Shown here piece after piece: positions 16,573 to 23,867 of a DNA stretch of 33,282 nucleotides; the first letter of the stretch is position 1; each line of letters opens with the position of its first letter. Below the pieces are notes generated by a model that was not told the DNA's origin, did no database searches, and saw only the letters and a program-made list of their open reading frames with translations. The position numbers and the translations under genes are program-made. Source of the stretch: a virus; the IMG/VR virus record IMGVR_UViG_3300021376_000201, positions 1 to 33,282 of that record; one strand, given 5' to 3'.

Positions 16573-17124
16573 TTAAGCCTTAAGCGCAGTCCTCACAAAT
16601 CTGGCTGTAACAGCCGAAGTTGTGGGGGTCACGCATAAACCAATTATACCTGAATTTACTTCAAATGTGATATTTGCTAAAGAATTTGAAGTATTTGATA
16701 TTATGTTGGATTCTGATACATTTATATCGGTTCCATCATTTAATAACAAGTAGTCAGATGATACATATTCGTTATCCCTTGTTATTTGTAGACTGTATTT
16801 AATTGTTCTGTATATACTGGCAGACAAAGTATCCACGGTTGTCTTGTTTTCTATACCAGTTATAGTTAAATCATTATTGCCGTCAAGGCCAAGCAGCACT
16901 AGAGTTGAATCTGATTGATTATCTAGGTCAGCCAACTGAGATTCCAATGTTGAAATTTTGTAATCTAGAGATGTAGCTACGTTAGATCCATTTACACCAA
17001 CCTTAGCCTGTAAAGCCTCTAGTGCATCATTTACGTTTCCATGTAATGCTGCATGGCCTGCTAGGCTATCTGTGCTTTGTGGATTAGATAAATCATCTAA
17101 AGTTGTTGGGAAATTAGTTGCCAA
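16573..17124 (-). CDS. Tail fibre-related protein, TTG start
   Basis: A 183-residue protein. Its N-terminus (MATNFPTTLDDLSNPQSTDS, then HAALHGNVNDALEALQAKVG) is a very common fibre-start module in actinobacterial phages. A predicted coiled coil (SLDYKISTLESQLADLDNQ) follows. The C-terminal 80 residues (from YRTIKYSLQITRDNEYVSSD) match the C-terminal domain of the 491-residue fibre, so this is a short fibre with the same tip. The start is TTG, supported by the conserved N-terminus and by a GGAGG six bases upstream. It overlaps the end of the previous gene by 11 bases. Confidence 0.72.
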   Translation of the reverse strand: MATNFPTTLDDLSNPQSTDSLAGHAALHGNVNDALEALQAKVGVNGSNVATSLDYKISTLESQLADLDNQSDSTLVLLGLDGNNDLTITGIENKTTVDTLSASIYRTIKYSLQITRDNEYVSSDYLLLNDGTDINVSESNIISNTSNSLANITFEVNSGIIGLCVTPTTSAVTARFVRTALKA

Positions 17125-17491
17125 TTTCGCCTCCGTCTAAAAGTGTCAAATCTGTAAAATTTGGATCACTATATGTTGAATTTGGAGAGCCTCCATCAAG
17201 TCCTATTATAGCAGGAATTTCTTCATTGACCGACGCCTCGTTATTAATATCTTCTGTAAAGTTAATTGTTTCTTGTAAGTTAACTGTGTGTACATTTCCA
17301 TCGTAAGTGTGAGTGTGTATATAGAATGGGGCGGGATCTGTAGATCCAGGAGTTAAATCAACCCAAACTAAACCATTATATATTTTAATGTTTTTGCTTA
17401 TTACATTAAAGTAAACATCACCTGCACTGCCAGATAAAGGATCTTCATCTAGTGTTAGTAAGTTCAATAATGATTTAAATTTGCGGGCCAC
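17114..17491 (-). CDS. Small virion/fibre protein, GTG start
   Basis: A 125-residue protein starting MARKFKSLLNLLTLDEDP, followed by GDVYFNVISKNIKIYNGLVW. The same pattern (MARKF..., then GQVYYNTSDNVLYFYNGAEW) starts the 426-residue fibre just upstream, so it is a short protein with the same attachment module. The rest is acidic and ends GLDGGSPNSTYSDPNFTDLTLLDGGEIGN. Start GTG with AGGAG nine bases upstream. It is probably a small structural protein. Confidence 0.62.
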   Translation of the reverse strand: MARKFKSLLNLLTLDEDPLSGSAGDVYFNVISKNIKIYNGLVWVDLTPGSTDPAPFYIHTHTYDGNVHTVNLQETINFTEDINNEASVNEEIPAIIGLDGGSPNSTYSDPNFTDLTLLDGGEIGN

Positions 17492-17501
17492 TATTAAACT
17501 C

Positions 17502-18782
17502 CTATCCGATTACTACTACTCTATACTCTCCAGCTGAAGGTGCTACAGCAAATTTAATAGTTACTGCTGATGTTGATGTATGCTCAACATCTGCTTCTAT
17601 TTGTGCATATGGAGAAGCAACTTCGTAAATTTGCACGACAACATCTTTCGTACCCAAGTTGTGAGTTACTGTATAAGTTGTGGCTGATGTGCTAAGTGTA
17701 GCCTTGTATTTTCTAGTTATTTCGTGGTAATTTGTACCATCATTTGTTAAAGTCCACTGATCGTCTGTTTCGTTCCAGAGTAGCTCTACGTCAGAAGAAG
17801 TTCCTCTGTTTACTTTTAACCCAGCATTTGCTGAAGGGGCGCCAGTTACATTTGTATTAAGTACAACTTTATTGTCAACAATATTAACTTCAGTTGTGCT
17901 AATTGAGTTAATTGTTCCTTGAACATCAAGGTTTCCACCAATTGTTAAATTACCAGTAACTGTAACATCATCTGGCAAACCAATTGTTACTGCTGCTGAC
18001 TCAGATCCAGAACCAGATACTGTAACCTCATTTGCAGTTCCTGTAATTGTTGCTACATAGTTACCTGTAGTATCGGTTCCAAGGGCTACTGAATTAGGCT
18101 GAACTGTAGTGGTAATTGTTACATCGCCAAGATTTGTCATTGTAGCAGAACCAGCTACATCTCCTGATAATGTAATTACTGGATCTTTTGCTAAACTAAC
18201 ATGACCATTTGTAACAGAAAAATCTGTTGAATCAAAACTTGCAACACCCTTATTGGAAGAAGTTGCATCCTCTGCTGATATTGTTACTGTATTTCCAGAA
18301 ACCGATGTATCAATTCCTTCTCCGCCAGTAACAGTTAATGTTTCTGTAAGTAGAGAAATTGTATCTGACCCAGAGTCAGAAGATATATTTAAATCTGTAG
18401 ATATTGTTGAGCTGCCTGCTGCAGTTAATCTACCCTGTGCATCAACCGTAAAGGTTGGAATTTCTGTGGATGACCCGTAAGAACCAGCTGTAACTGATGT
18501 GTTATCTAAATCTATAGTTGTTGTACCAGAAGCATTGTTATATGTAGCAGTTAAACCTACACCACCTGATACAGAGGAACCGATTACATCTTGAATAACT
18601 TCTGTAGAACCAGAAGTAGGAATCCATTCCGCTCCATTGTAAAAGTAAAGTACATTATCGCTGGTGTTGTAGTAAACTTGACCAGATACTGGACTGCTTG
18701 GTGCAGAACCTAAGTTTTGAATTCGAGCATTGAGTAATTCGTTCTTGTTTAAATCAATGCTTACTAAAAATTTTCTTGCCAT
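17502..18782 (-). CDS. Tail fibre protein
   Basis: A 426-residue fibre with an N-terminus common in phages (MARKFLVSIDLNKNELLNAR, then LGSAPSSPVSGQVYYNTSDN and FYNGAEW). The middle is beta-rich with repeated GNLTIGGNLDVQGT-type motifs, typical of fibre shafts. The C-terminal 65 residues (YKATLSTSATTYTVTHNLGTKD and VVVQIYEVASPYAQIEADVE) form a small tip domain seen at the end of many phage fibres. A GGGAG ribosome binding site precedes the ATG. It probably forms part of the host-binding apparatus. Confidence 0.78.
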   Translation of the reverse strand: MARKFLVSIDLNKNELLNARIQNLGSAPSSPVSGQVYYNTSDNVLYFYNGAEWIPTSGSTEVIQDVIGSSVSGGVGLTATYNNASGTTTIDLDNTSVTAGSYGSSTEIPTFTVDAQGRLTAAGSSTISTDLNISSDSGSDTISLLTETLTVTGGEGIDTSVSGNTVTISAEDATSSNKGVASFDSTDFSVTNGHVSLAKDPVITLSGDVAGSATMTNLGDVTITTTVQPNSVALGTDTTGNYVATITGTANEVTVSGSGSESAAVTIGLPDDVTVTGNLTIGGNLDVQGTINSISTTEVNIVDNKVVLNTNVTGAPSANAGLKVNRGTSSDVELLWNETDDQWTLTNDGTNYHEITRKYKATLSTSATTYTVTHNLGTKDVVVQIYEVASPYAQIEADVEHTSTSAVTIKFAVAPSAGEYRVVVIG

Positions 18783-18795
18783 ATTCTATGCTCCC

Positions 18796-19239
18796 TTAAG
18801 ACAGGTATGCTGTCCCTGAAAATGGCTGTGCCATAGTCAGTGTTAAAGTGTTAAGACTATTATAGTCGATTCCAGTTTCTAAAACATCTCCAGCGCTAGA
18901 TTTAACAGTCACATTTGGGCTAAACCCAAGATTGTGCGCTATTTGTATTGAATATAATCCATTTGATGGCCCTAAAACTTGAGCCATTTCCCAGGAAAAT
19001 TCAAAAGATACCTTTTGAGCCAATTTAATTACTGCTGCGCCAGTCCAAGATGTTTGAGAAGGTTTCGGGCCATAGAACTCACTTGTTAATTTATTATAAT
19101 AGAAATCCCCTTCAGTTCCTAGATTATTTGATGGAGCTCCATTCCCGTTAAGAATAGTTCTACCAGCTAATCCTTGAACTCCTGGGGAGCTGACGATAAC
19201 TTTGTTTACATTTTCTATTACTTTAACATTATTTGTCAT
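18796..19239 (-). CDS. Small virion protein, possible baseplate or fibre connector
   Basis: A 147-residue protein. It contains SPGVQGLAGRTILNGNGAPS and GDFYYNKLTSEFYGPKP, a signature found in collagen-like or fibre-connector proteins of phages, where it precedes the tip. The last 65 residues (YSIQIAHNLGFSPNVTVKSS, then TLTMAQPFSGTAYLS) look like a shortened copy of the fibre tip domain of the next gene. No enzyme motif is visible. It overlaps the preceding gene by four bases (ATGA). Confidence 0.62.
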   Translation of the reverse strand: MTNNVKVIENVNKVIVSSPGVQGLAGRTILNGNGAPSNNLGTEGDFYYNKLTSEFYGPKPSQTSWTGAAVIKLAQKVSFEFSWEMAQVLGPSNGLYSIQIAHNLGFSPNVTVKSSAGDVLETGIDYNSLNTLTLTMAQPFSGTAYLS

Positions 19240-19583
19240 ATAGTAACCGATCTATTTAGAGTCAAAAACCCTTCAAGGAGTTTTGTTTTATTTAAATTAG
19301 AATCGGTTAACATAAGGTCATAAGCGGACTTTGGATAAAACAATTTATTAGTTTGAGTTGGTGTCATTTTACAAGTTATTGTTCCTAACAAAGGATCAAT
19401 AGTAATGCCACCGTCTGGTGAATTTAAAGAGAAGGCTAACTTGCTACCACCCTTTGTATCTCTAACCTGAAGCTTTGCAAAAGCTCCTGTTAAATTAATG
19501 GGATTTGCGTTTGAATCTTCATATTCTACTTTAAAAGTAAAAGTAGTATTTTGATCAACTTCCCAATTTTTTTGTCCTGCCAT
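19236..19583 (-). CDS. Small tail/baseplate protein with immunoglobulin-like fold
   Basis: A 115-residue protein starting MAGQKNWEVDQNTTFTFKVEYEDS. The order of strands (TFTFKVEYED, then INLTGAFAKLQVRDTKGG, GGITIDPLLGTITCKMTP and YDLMLTDSNLNKTKLLEGFLTLNRSV) resembles the N-terminal domain of phage upper-baseplate or fibre-base proteins, which have an Ig-like fold. It is the first gene after the terminator that follows the holin-like gene. AGGAGG precedes the ATG. A structural role is likely, with its exact place in the virion unknown. Confidence 0.6.
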   Translation of the reverse strand: MAGQKNWEVDQNTTFTFKVEYEDSNANPINLTGAFAKLQVRDTKGGSKLAFSLNSPDGGITIDPLLGTITCKMTPTQTNKLFYPKSAYDLMLTDSNLNKTKLLEGFLTLNRSVTI

Positions 19584-19610
19584 ATGCTAAGGCCTCCTAA
19601 AATAGGAAAA

Positions 19611-19637
19611 CTCCTATGCTTAATTTTAGCATAGGAG
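19611..19637 (-). terminator. Intrinsic terminator after the holin-like gene
   Basis: Perfect 10-bp stem CTCCTATGCT / AGCATAGGAG with a 7-base loop. On the minus strand it is followed by TTTTCC, close after the holin-like gene's stop codon at 19659. It should separate the RNR-holin transcript from the fibre operon, at least in part. Confidence 0.75.
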
Positions 19638-19658
19638 CAATCCTAATCGACTACTAAA

Positions 19659-19886
19659 TTACGCCTTTTTGGTAAATCCAAAAGAATTTTCATTTGGATT
19701 TAATGCCTTTAGAATAACTGGTAAGCATGCTGCTATACCACCCTTAATTAAATCTCCTGGGTCAGTATTGCCAGTCATATATAAAGCAATTGCCGCACCT
19801 AAAAAGTGACGACCATAGCTTGCCAACGCTGCTAGAATTTTTTCTTGCATTGTTACCTTTCCATCATTATTAAGATCTTGTTTCAT
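19659..19886 (-). CDS. Holin-like small membrane protein
   Basis: A 75-residue protein. The N-terminus is MKQDLNNDGKVTMQEKIL, including an EF-hand-like DLNNDGKVT. It is followed by a hydrophobic helix (LGAAIALYMTGNT) and a second hydrophobic stretch (GGIAACLPVILKAL). Small proteins with this pattern occur in actinobacterial phages and are usually annotated as holins; they would sit in the host membrane and time lysis. The usual endolysin neighbour is not adjacent; the only lytic enzyme here is on the other strand, past the RNR gene. AGGAGG precedes the ATG and a terminator follows the gene. Confidence 0.5.
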   Translation of the reverse strand: MKQDLNNDGKVTMQEKILAALASYGRHFLGAAIALYMTGNTDPGDLIKGGIAACLPVILKALNPNENSFGFTKKA

Positions 19887-19902
19887 TAAAGACCTCCTAT
19901 TT

Positions 19903-19940
19903 CTGGGCTTTGTGCCCAGGAATTTTGGGTGTTAACCCAA
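19903..19940 (-). terminator. Tandem hairpins after the RNR gene
   Basis: Two stems follow the RNR stop at 19955: TTGGGT / ACCCAA with a 4-base loop (19925-19940), then CTGGGC / GCCCAG with a 5-base loop (19903-19919). There is no strong U-run. They probably reduce read-through into, or protect, the holin-like message. Confidence 0.45.
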
Positions 19941-19954
19941 CATTAATTGTACCA

Positions 19955-22039
19955 CTAAGCCAAAATATCTACAATCTCACAATTGCCATCTGAGGTACAG
20001 GCTAGGGTTTGTGTGCCGCTTGTTCCGTCCTCTGTCTCGTAAAAAGATAAATCTTCCCACCGAATTGAAGATGGCATTTTAGCAACAAGTTCAAAATATT
20101 CTGTTTCTGTTATTTCTTGATATGGTGCTTGCTTATAAGAATGATCTGAATATGGTAAAAATGATATTCCAGAAACTTCATCAAAATGTTCCCACACCCA
20201 AGATCCGACAGCCATCCATTCATCTTCGTGAACCGAAACTGTAATAGAAGGTTTATGTTCACACCAAGCACGTTGATAAAGAAGCCATAAATTTAAATGA
20301 TCTATTGCCGTTAAATCTTTTCTAAATGTTGCTTTTTCTGGAGATTTAACTGGAAAAGAAAAAACATAGGTATTGTTTGGGTTCATAAAATCATCTTCAC
20401 ATGGAATGCCAATATCTTTTAAAAAATTAGACAAGGGATCTTTTTTGTCACCACGAACCGTTCGAATATAATATTCAGAGTGCCAAGGATGCATTCCAGA
20501 AGAAACTCCAGTTAATTGAGAGACTGTTCCAGAAGGCTTGACACACGTTACCGCTGCTGAAGAATTAATTCCTATATGTTGTGCCTCTACAGCGTTTGCT
20601 TCTCGTGCACGAGATCTAAGCCTTTGCAGTAAATGTTCAAGTTTTGTATAATTATCTTTTTTTATGTGATCAGCATCGCAACACAGGACTGAACAACCTT
20701 TACCACAATTAAATTCTTTTTCTCCTCTAGCTTTTCCAGAAAATATTGAATTTCCAAATTGTCCAGTTAATGATACTCCCAACAATCTTTCTTCTTCTGT
20801 GTTCTGCTTCCAGATATCTCTTAAATATTGAAAGTCTGTTAATGTAGATTGCCATGTTCCTAATATTGCAGCTAGCTGAACCTTTCTTGATACTGATTCC
20901 TCATTGTCGTTTTCACGTATTACGACCTCGGACAGGTTACAAAATTGATACGGTCTTAAAATAATTTCAGAGCAAGGGTTAGTCCCGTAATGTATGTTTG
21001 GGTCTCTTCCATATAAGGCTGCCTGTTTTTGTGCAGCAGAGACATTATAAATTCCACGTTCTCCAGATTTTGAATCATAAAGATTTTTCCATTCTGTAAT
21101 AAATTGTTCCATTGGTGGTTTTCTAGAATAAGCAACAGAGTTATTTGAAAGTGCTCTTTGAGAGTTAGTTTCCCACCAGTTTCCAGATTTTGCGTGAGCC
21201 ATTTCAATATCATTAATATTAGATAACGAAATCATTGCTGATCTTCTAACTCCTCCGACAACAACAACCTCTCCTATTTTGCACATTATGTCATGGCATT
21301 CAATTGGTTTTAACTGTCTCCCAATTGCATTTTTTAAAGTTTTAATAGTAAAATCAAAAAGATTAATTAAAGGTTGGGGGCCAGAAGATCTTCCCCCCAT
21401 GGTTTTTAATCTAGCGCCAGCAGGTCTTAAATTAGTAACATCTACAGATGGAATTTTGCCATTCCATAAAAATTCAATAAGTTTTCTGTACGCATTTGCC
21501 CAACCTGTTTTTGAATCTTCAACAACTATAACATCATTTGTTTTTTCTAAAATCAAAGGAACTTCTGGAAGTTGATTTATGTATTTGTATTCAACAGAAA
21601 ATCCTACCCCTGCGCCACACATTAATATATACATTGTTTCATCAAAAGATCTAAGACTATCTACTGGAAGATAAGAGCAGTTGTATCCAGCTGCGTTGTC
21701 TCTTTCTAATGCTACCCCCGCAGTCATAACAGCTCTCATCGATGGCATTACATTTCTTGAATACACTGCATCTTTAAGATTAGATAAAACAATTGGATCT
21801 GGCGTGTAATCAAATTTTTCTTTAAGGTGATTTAATATAAATTTAAAATATCTATCTACAGATTCTTTCCATGTTTCCCTTCTGTTTTCTTCTGGAATCC
21901 ATCTTGCATATCTAGATATAGCAATAAAATTTTCGTATGGGTTTTTTATAATATAAGAAAAAGGATTTTCTTCTACAAGTTGCATAGGTTTTTCTTCAAA
22001 ATAATCTGAAGACAATTTAAATGAATCTAAATATGACAT
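19955..22039 (-). CDS. nrdJ: Class II (B12-dependent) ribonucleoside-triphosphate reductase
   Basis: A 694-residue adenosylcobalamin-dependent ribonucleotide reductase, which turns ribonucleotides into deoxyribonucleotides for phage DNA synthesis without needing oxygen or a second subunit. Key residues visible: the redox Cys C121 (YNCSYLP), the glycine-rich CGAGVGF loop, the active-site NPCSE at about residues 354-358 with thiyl-radical Cys C356, the partner Cys C367 (QFCNLSE), and the C-terminal redox pair C681-x5-C687 (CTSDGNC). The length is close to the monomeric Lactobacillus-type enzyme. The host must supply B12. An AGGAAAAGG ribosome binding site precedes the ATG. It is the first gene of the long minus-strand operon and diverges from the lytic enzyme operon. 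Confidence 0.92.
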   Translation of the reverse strand: MSYLDSFKLSSDYFEEKPMQLVEENPFSYIIKNPYENFIAISRYARWIPEENRRETWKESVDRYFKFILNHLKEKFDYTPDPIVLSNLKDAVYSRNVMPSMRAVMTAGVALERDNAAGYNCSYLPVDSLRSFDETMYILMCGAGVGFSVEYKYINQLPEVPLILEKTNDVIVVEDSKTGWANAYRKLIEFLWNGKIPSVDVTNLRPAGARLKTMGGRSSGPQPLINLFDFTIKTLKNAIGRQLKPIECHDIMCKIGEVVVVGGVRRSAMISLSNINDIEMAHAKSGNWWETNSQRALSNNSVAYSRKPPMEQFITEWKNLYDSKSGERGIYNVSAAQKQAALYGRDPNIHYGTNPCSEIILRPYQFCNLSEVVIRENDNEESVSRKVQLAAILGTWQSTLTDFQYLRDIWKQNTEEERLLGVSLTGQFGNSIFSGKARGEKEFNCGKGCSVLCCDADHIKKDNYTKLEHLLQRLRSRAREANAVEAQHIGINSSAAVTCVKPSGTVSQLTGVSSGMHPWHSEYYIRTVRGDKKDPLSNFLKDIGIPCEDDFMNPNNTYVFSFPVKSPEKATFRKDLTAIDHLNLWLLYQRAWCEHKPSITVSVHEDEWMAVGSWVWEHFDEVSGISFLPYSDHSYKQAPYQEITETEYFELVAKMPSSIRWEDLSFYETEDGTSGTQTLACTSDGNCEIVDILA

Positions 22040-22090
22040 TAAACACCTTTTCCTCGTTTTGCGATTGTATTTTAAATTAGTAAGAAGACA

Positions 22091-22099
22091 ATTCTACCA
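22091..22099 (-). promoter_or_regulatory. Possible extended -10 promoter (TGG-TAGAAT) for nrdJ
   Basis: The minus strand reads TGGTAGAAT, about 50 bases before the nrdJ ATG. The -35 region is T-rich with no clear match. It is the best candidate in the AT-rich divergent region 22040-22194. Confidence 0.35.
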
Positions 22100-22194
22100 A
22101 AAAAAATTCTAGAAGGGAAGTGTTTTTGCTTATTATATGGTAAATAAACTATAACATTATCAGTTAACCATAAGTATATTTTTAGTCAACTAGC

Positions 22195-22224
22195 TTGACA
22201 TATATCATAAAACAATGTTATTAT
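22195..22224 (+). promoter_or_regulatory. Sigma-70-type promoter for the lytic enzyme operon
   Basis: Perfect -35 TTGACA at 22195-22200 and -10 TATTAT at 22219-22224, with an 18-base spacer. It is followed by a leader with a GGAGG ribosome binding site. It would drive the plus-strand operon up to the terminator at 23835. Confidence 0.75.
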
Positions 22225-22257
22225 TATAGTCCGTTATCTCTAATGGAGGAAATGCCA

Positions 22258-22815
22258 ATGGAGAATATGAAAGAAAAACTTAGTGATGTTATTCATCATT
22301 ATGTTGCAATAGCGGTTGGTTTAATGTTTTTATTTTCTGGTACGCCAGTTATTAATACACCGCCAGCCGAAGCTCTGATTGTAAAACCAGAGTCAAAAAC
22401 AGAAGCACAACTGAAAAGAGAAACGCTGGAAAAATTCAGCAATACTGTATACAAGCCTTCGGAAATGTTAACAGACAATGAGTTGGTAAAACTTCTCAAG
22501 GCTGTTGGTTTTGAAGGAAACGCCCTTAAAATGGCGTGGGCCATTGCTAAAGCGGAGTCTAACGGACGCCCTATGGCACATAATGGCAACAGGAATACTG
22601 GAGACAGTTCCTACGGAATTTTTCAGATCAATATGCTGGGAACTCTTGGCACAGATCGTAAAGAGAAATTCGAATTGAGATCAAACGTACTTTTGTTTGA
22701 TCCAGTCATAAACGCAGAGATAACGTATTATATGACTAAAGGCGGAATAGATTGGTCATCTTGGCCTAATTCTATACCAAAAGCAAAGAAATTGATAATT
22801 CAATTTCCAAAGTAG
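22258..22815 (+). CDS. Secreted lytic transglycosylase/lysozyme-like protein
   Basis: A 185-residue protein that should cut peptidoglycan glycan strands. Residues 10-30 form a hydrophobic membrane segment ending in TPPAEA, a plausible signal peptidase site. The C-terminal domain (about 75-180) has the SLT/goose-lysozyme-like core: MAWAIAKAESNGRPMAHNGN with catalytic Glu E100, then SSYGIFQINM. The ATG at 22258 is chosen because GGAGG lies eight bases before it, although the frame is open back to 22195, where the promoter lies. It may be the phage lysin exported by the host, or a cell-wall enzyme used at entry; its strong own promoter suggests regulation separate from the structural genes. Confidence 0.8.
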   Translation: MENMKEKLSDVIHHYVAIAVGLMFLFSGTPVINTPPAEALIVKPESKTEAQLKRETLEKFSNTVYKPSEMLTDNELVKLLKAVGFEGNALKMAWAIAKAESNGRPMAHNGNRNTGDSSYGIFQINMLGTLGTDRKEKFELRSNVLLFDPVINAEITYYMTKGGIDWSSWPNSIPKAKKLIIQFPK

Positions 22816-22843
22816 TTAGGAGATAAATATTAAGATACAGATA

Positions 22844-23041
22844 GTGTCTAAATATTTAACTCTTGCAAGAGAGGGTCTTGTTCCACAAATGGATTGTCCA
22901 TTATGCCAAGGCCTTCTTTTTGCAAATTCGGACGGGGAAGACCAAATATTTATGTATTGCCTTTCTTGTGATTATAAAAAATATATTGGTATGCACCTAT
23001 ATAAAAATATGAAAGGTCTAGTAGATGCCATTAAAAAATGA
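22844..23041 (+). CDS. Small zinc-ribbon protein
   Basis: A 65-residue protein with CPLC (about residues 18-21) and CLSC (about 39-42), a typical two-knuckle zinc ribbon, otherwise rich in Lys and Tyr at the end. The GTG start at 22844 lacks a ribosome binding site. GGAG at 22819-22822 is ideally placed for an in-frame ATT codon at 22829, so a rare ATT start five codons earlier is possible. Function unknown; the next gene starts 17 bases before its end. Confidence 0.6.
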   Translation: MSKYLTLAREGLVPQMDCPLCQGLLFANSDGEDQIFMYCLSCDYKKYIGMHLYKNMKGLVDAIKK

Positions 23042-23234
23042 ATTTGATGAAAATTTAAGAGCTAAGGTAGCTAAAAATATACCATGTGTACATATGCCTG
23101 GATTATTGCTAGCGGAAAGAGCCCTAATTGTAGTTAAAGAATATTTAGAAGAGTCAAAGTCTCGTGGGCTTATCACCATAGATGACGTTTTGGAAGACAT
23201 GAAGGTAAAAAATGGAGAATCTGAAAGCAACTAA
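23025..23234 (+). CDS. Small protein of unknown function
   Basis: A 69-residue, mostly helical charged protein (MPLKNEFDENLRAKVAKNIP..., then LAERALIVVKEYLEESKSRG). No known motif. It overlaps the zinc-ribbon gene by 17 bases and the next gene by 23 bases, so it belongs to the same operon. GAAAGG lies about 8 bases before the ATG. Confidence 0.55.
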   Translation: MPLKNEFDENLRAKVAKNIPCVHMPGLLLAERALIVVKEYLEESKSRGLITIDDVLEDMKVKNGESESN

Positions 23235-23433
23235 TTTAGAAGATAATTTGCCTATGGTAAATTATATAATGCTTCATAGAATTTATGACATGCTCACTTT
23301 AGTTGCTAACCTATTAGCAAAAGATGAAGAATCTAGACTTCAGATTTCAAAAATGGTAGAATATCATAAAGAGGGTTTCTTGCTGGGTCCCTCCCCAGCA
23401 TTTAGAGCGGAAGAAAACAATGAACAAGGATAA
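23212..23433 (+). CDS. Small protein of unknown function
   Basis: A 73-residue acidic, helical protein (MENLKATNLEDNLPMVNYIM, then LHRIYDMLTLVANLLAKDEE). No recognised domain. It overlaps both neighbours (23 bases before, 14 after), typical of compact phage operons. Confidence 0.5.
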   Translation: MENLKATNLEDNLPMVNYIMLHRIYDMLTLVANLLAKDEESRLQISKMVEYHKEGFLLGPSPAFRAEENNEQG

Positions 23434-23617
23434 AAATTCTGTAGTTGAATTAATGACAACTGTATACGAAGCAATGAATACTAGAATGGCCCTTATGTCG
23501 GGCATGTCGGAAGAAGAAACAGAAGAAAAAACAACACAGTCCAGGCCTGCAATAACTTATTACATGTCTGAGATATATGATCGTCTAGAACAAAATGACT
23601 TATTAAAGTATGAATAA
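23420..23617 (+). CDS. Small protein of unknown function
   Basis: A 65-residue protein, helical and acidic in the middle (MSGMSEEETEEK), ending in a helix (YYMSEIYDRLEQNDLLKYE). No recognised domain. It overlaps the preceding gene by 14 bases; its end lies just before a leaderless promoter for the next small gene. Confidence 0.5.
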   Translation: MNKDKNSVVELMTTVYEAMNTRMALMSGMSEEETEEKTTQSRPAITYYMSEIYDRLEQNDLLKYE

Positions 23618-23618
23618 G

Positions 23619-23627
23619 TGATATAAT
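23619..23627 (+). promoter_or_regulatory. Extended -10 promoter giving a leaderless small-gene mRNA
   Basis: TGA-TATAAT with exactly six bases before the ATG at 23634, the same geometry as at 3963, 27035 and 28982. No good -35 is visible. Confidence 0.5.
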
Positions 23628-23633
23628 TATGTC

Positions 23634-23786
23634 ATGCCAAGAAATTTTGCTAAAAAAATGTATGGCCCGTATTTTCCATATGATCACGGGCGAAAACATA
23701 CTGATGAAGAATACCGAGAAAAAGATCTAGAGGCAAAGATAGAAAAACTTATCACAAGGATAATAAATAAATTTAAAAGGAAGTAG
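23634..23786 (+). CDS. Small basic protein of unknown function
   Basis: A 50-residue basic protein starting MPRNFAKKMYGPYFPYDHGR and ending in a Lys/Arg-rich helix (KLITRIINKFKRK). It is the last gene of the plus-strand operon and is followed by a structured region and a strong terminator. A leaderless promoter six bases before the ATG supports the start. A nucleic-acid- or membrane-binding role would fit the charge but is only a guess. Confidence 0.5.
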   Translation: MPRNFAKKMYGPYFPYDHGRKHTDEEYREKDLEAKIEKLITRIINKFKRK

Positions 23787-23830
23787 CCTTAGTTGAGCAT
23801 TAGCTCCCAAGGCTATGCACGTGAGTGCAG
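23785..23830 (+). ncRNA. Structured RNA segment before the terminator
   Basis: Two stems directly after the 50-residue gene. The first is AGCCTT / AAGGCT (23785-23790 with 23809-23814) enclosing GAGC / GCTC with an ATTA loop. The second is TGCAC / GTGCA (23816-23829) with a GTGA tetraloop, a GNRA-type loop. The terminator follows at once. It could be the 3' end of the operon mRNA or a small RNA made by processing. No known RNA family is recognised and it is not a tRNA. Confidence 0.4.
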
Positions 23831-23834
23831 CAGG

Positions 23835-23867
23835 TCCCGAATAGATCCGCCTCTATTCGGGATTTTT
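23835..23867 (+). terminator. Strong intrinsic terminator, convergent
   Basis: Perfect 11-bp stem (23835-23845 with 23852-23862), 6-base loop, then TTTTT at 23863-23867. It ends the plus-strand operon. The stop codon and last codons of the convergent oxygenase gene lie inside the stem. In the other direction the stem is not followed by a U-run. Confidence 0.88.

Noticed and set aside
20956-21213. Second frame within nrdJ
   Set aside because: Same-strand shadow in another frame of a highly conserved gene.
23785-23830. tRNA or tmRNA-like gene
   Set aside because: No cloverleaf, anticodon arm or CCA end can be built; the stems fit an mRNA 3' structure instead.
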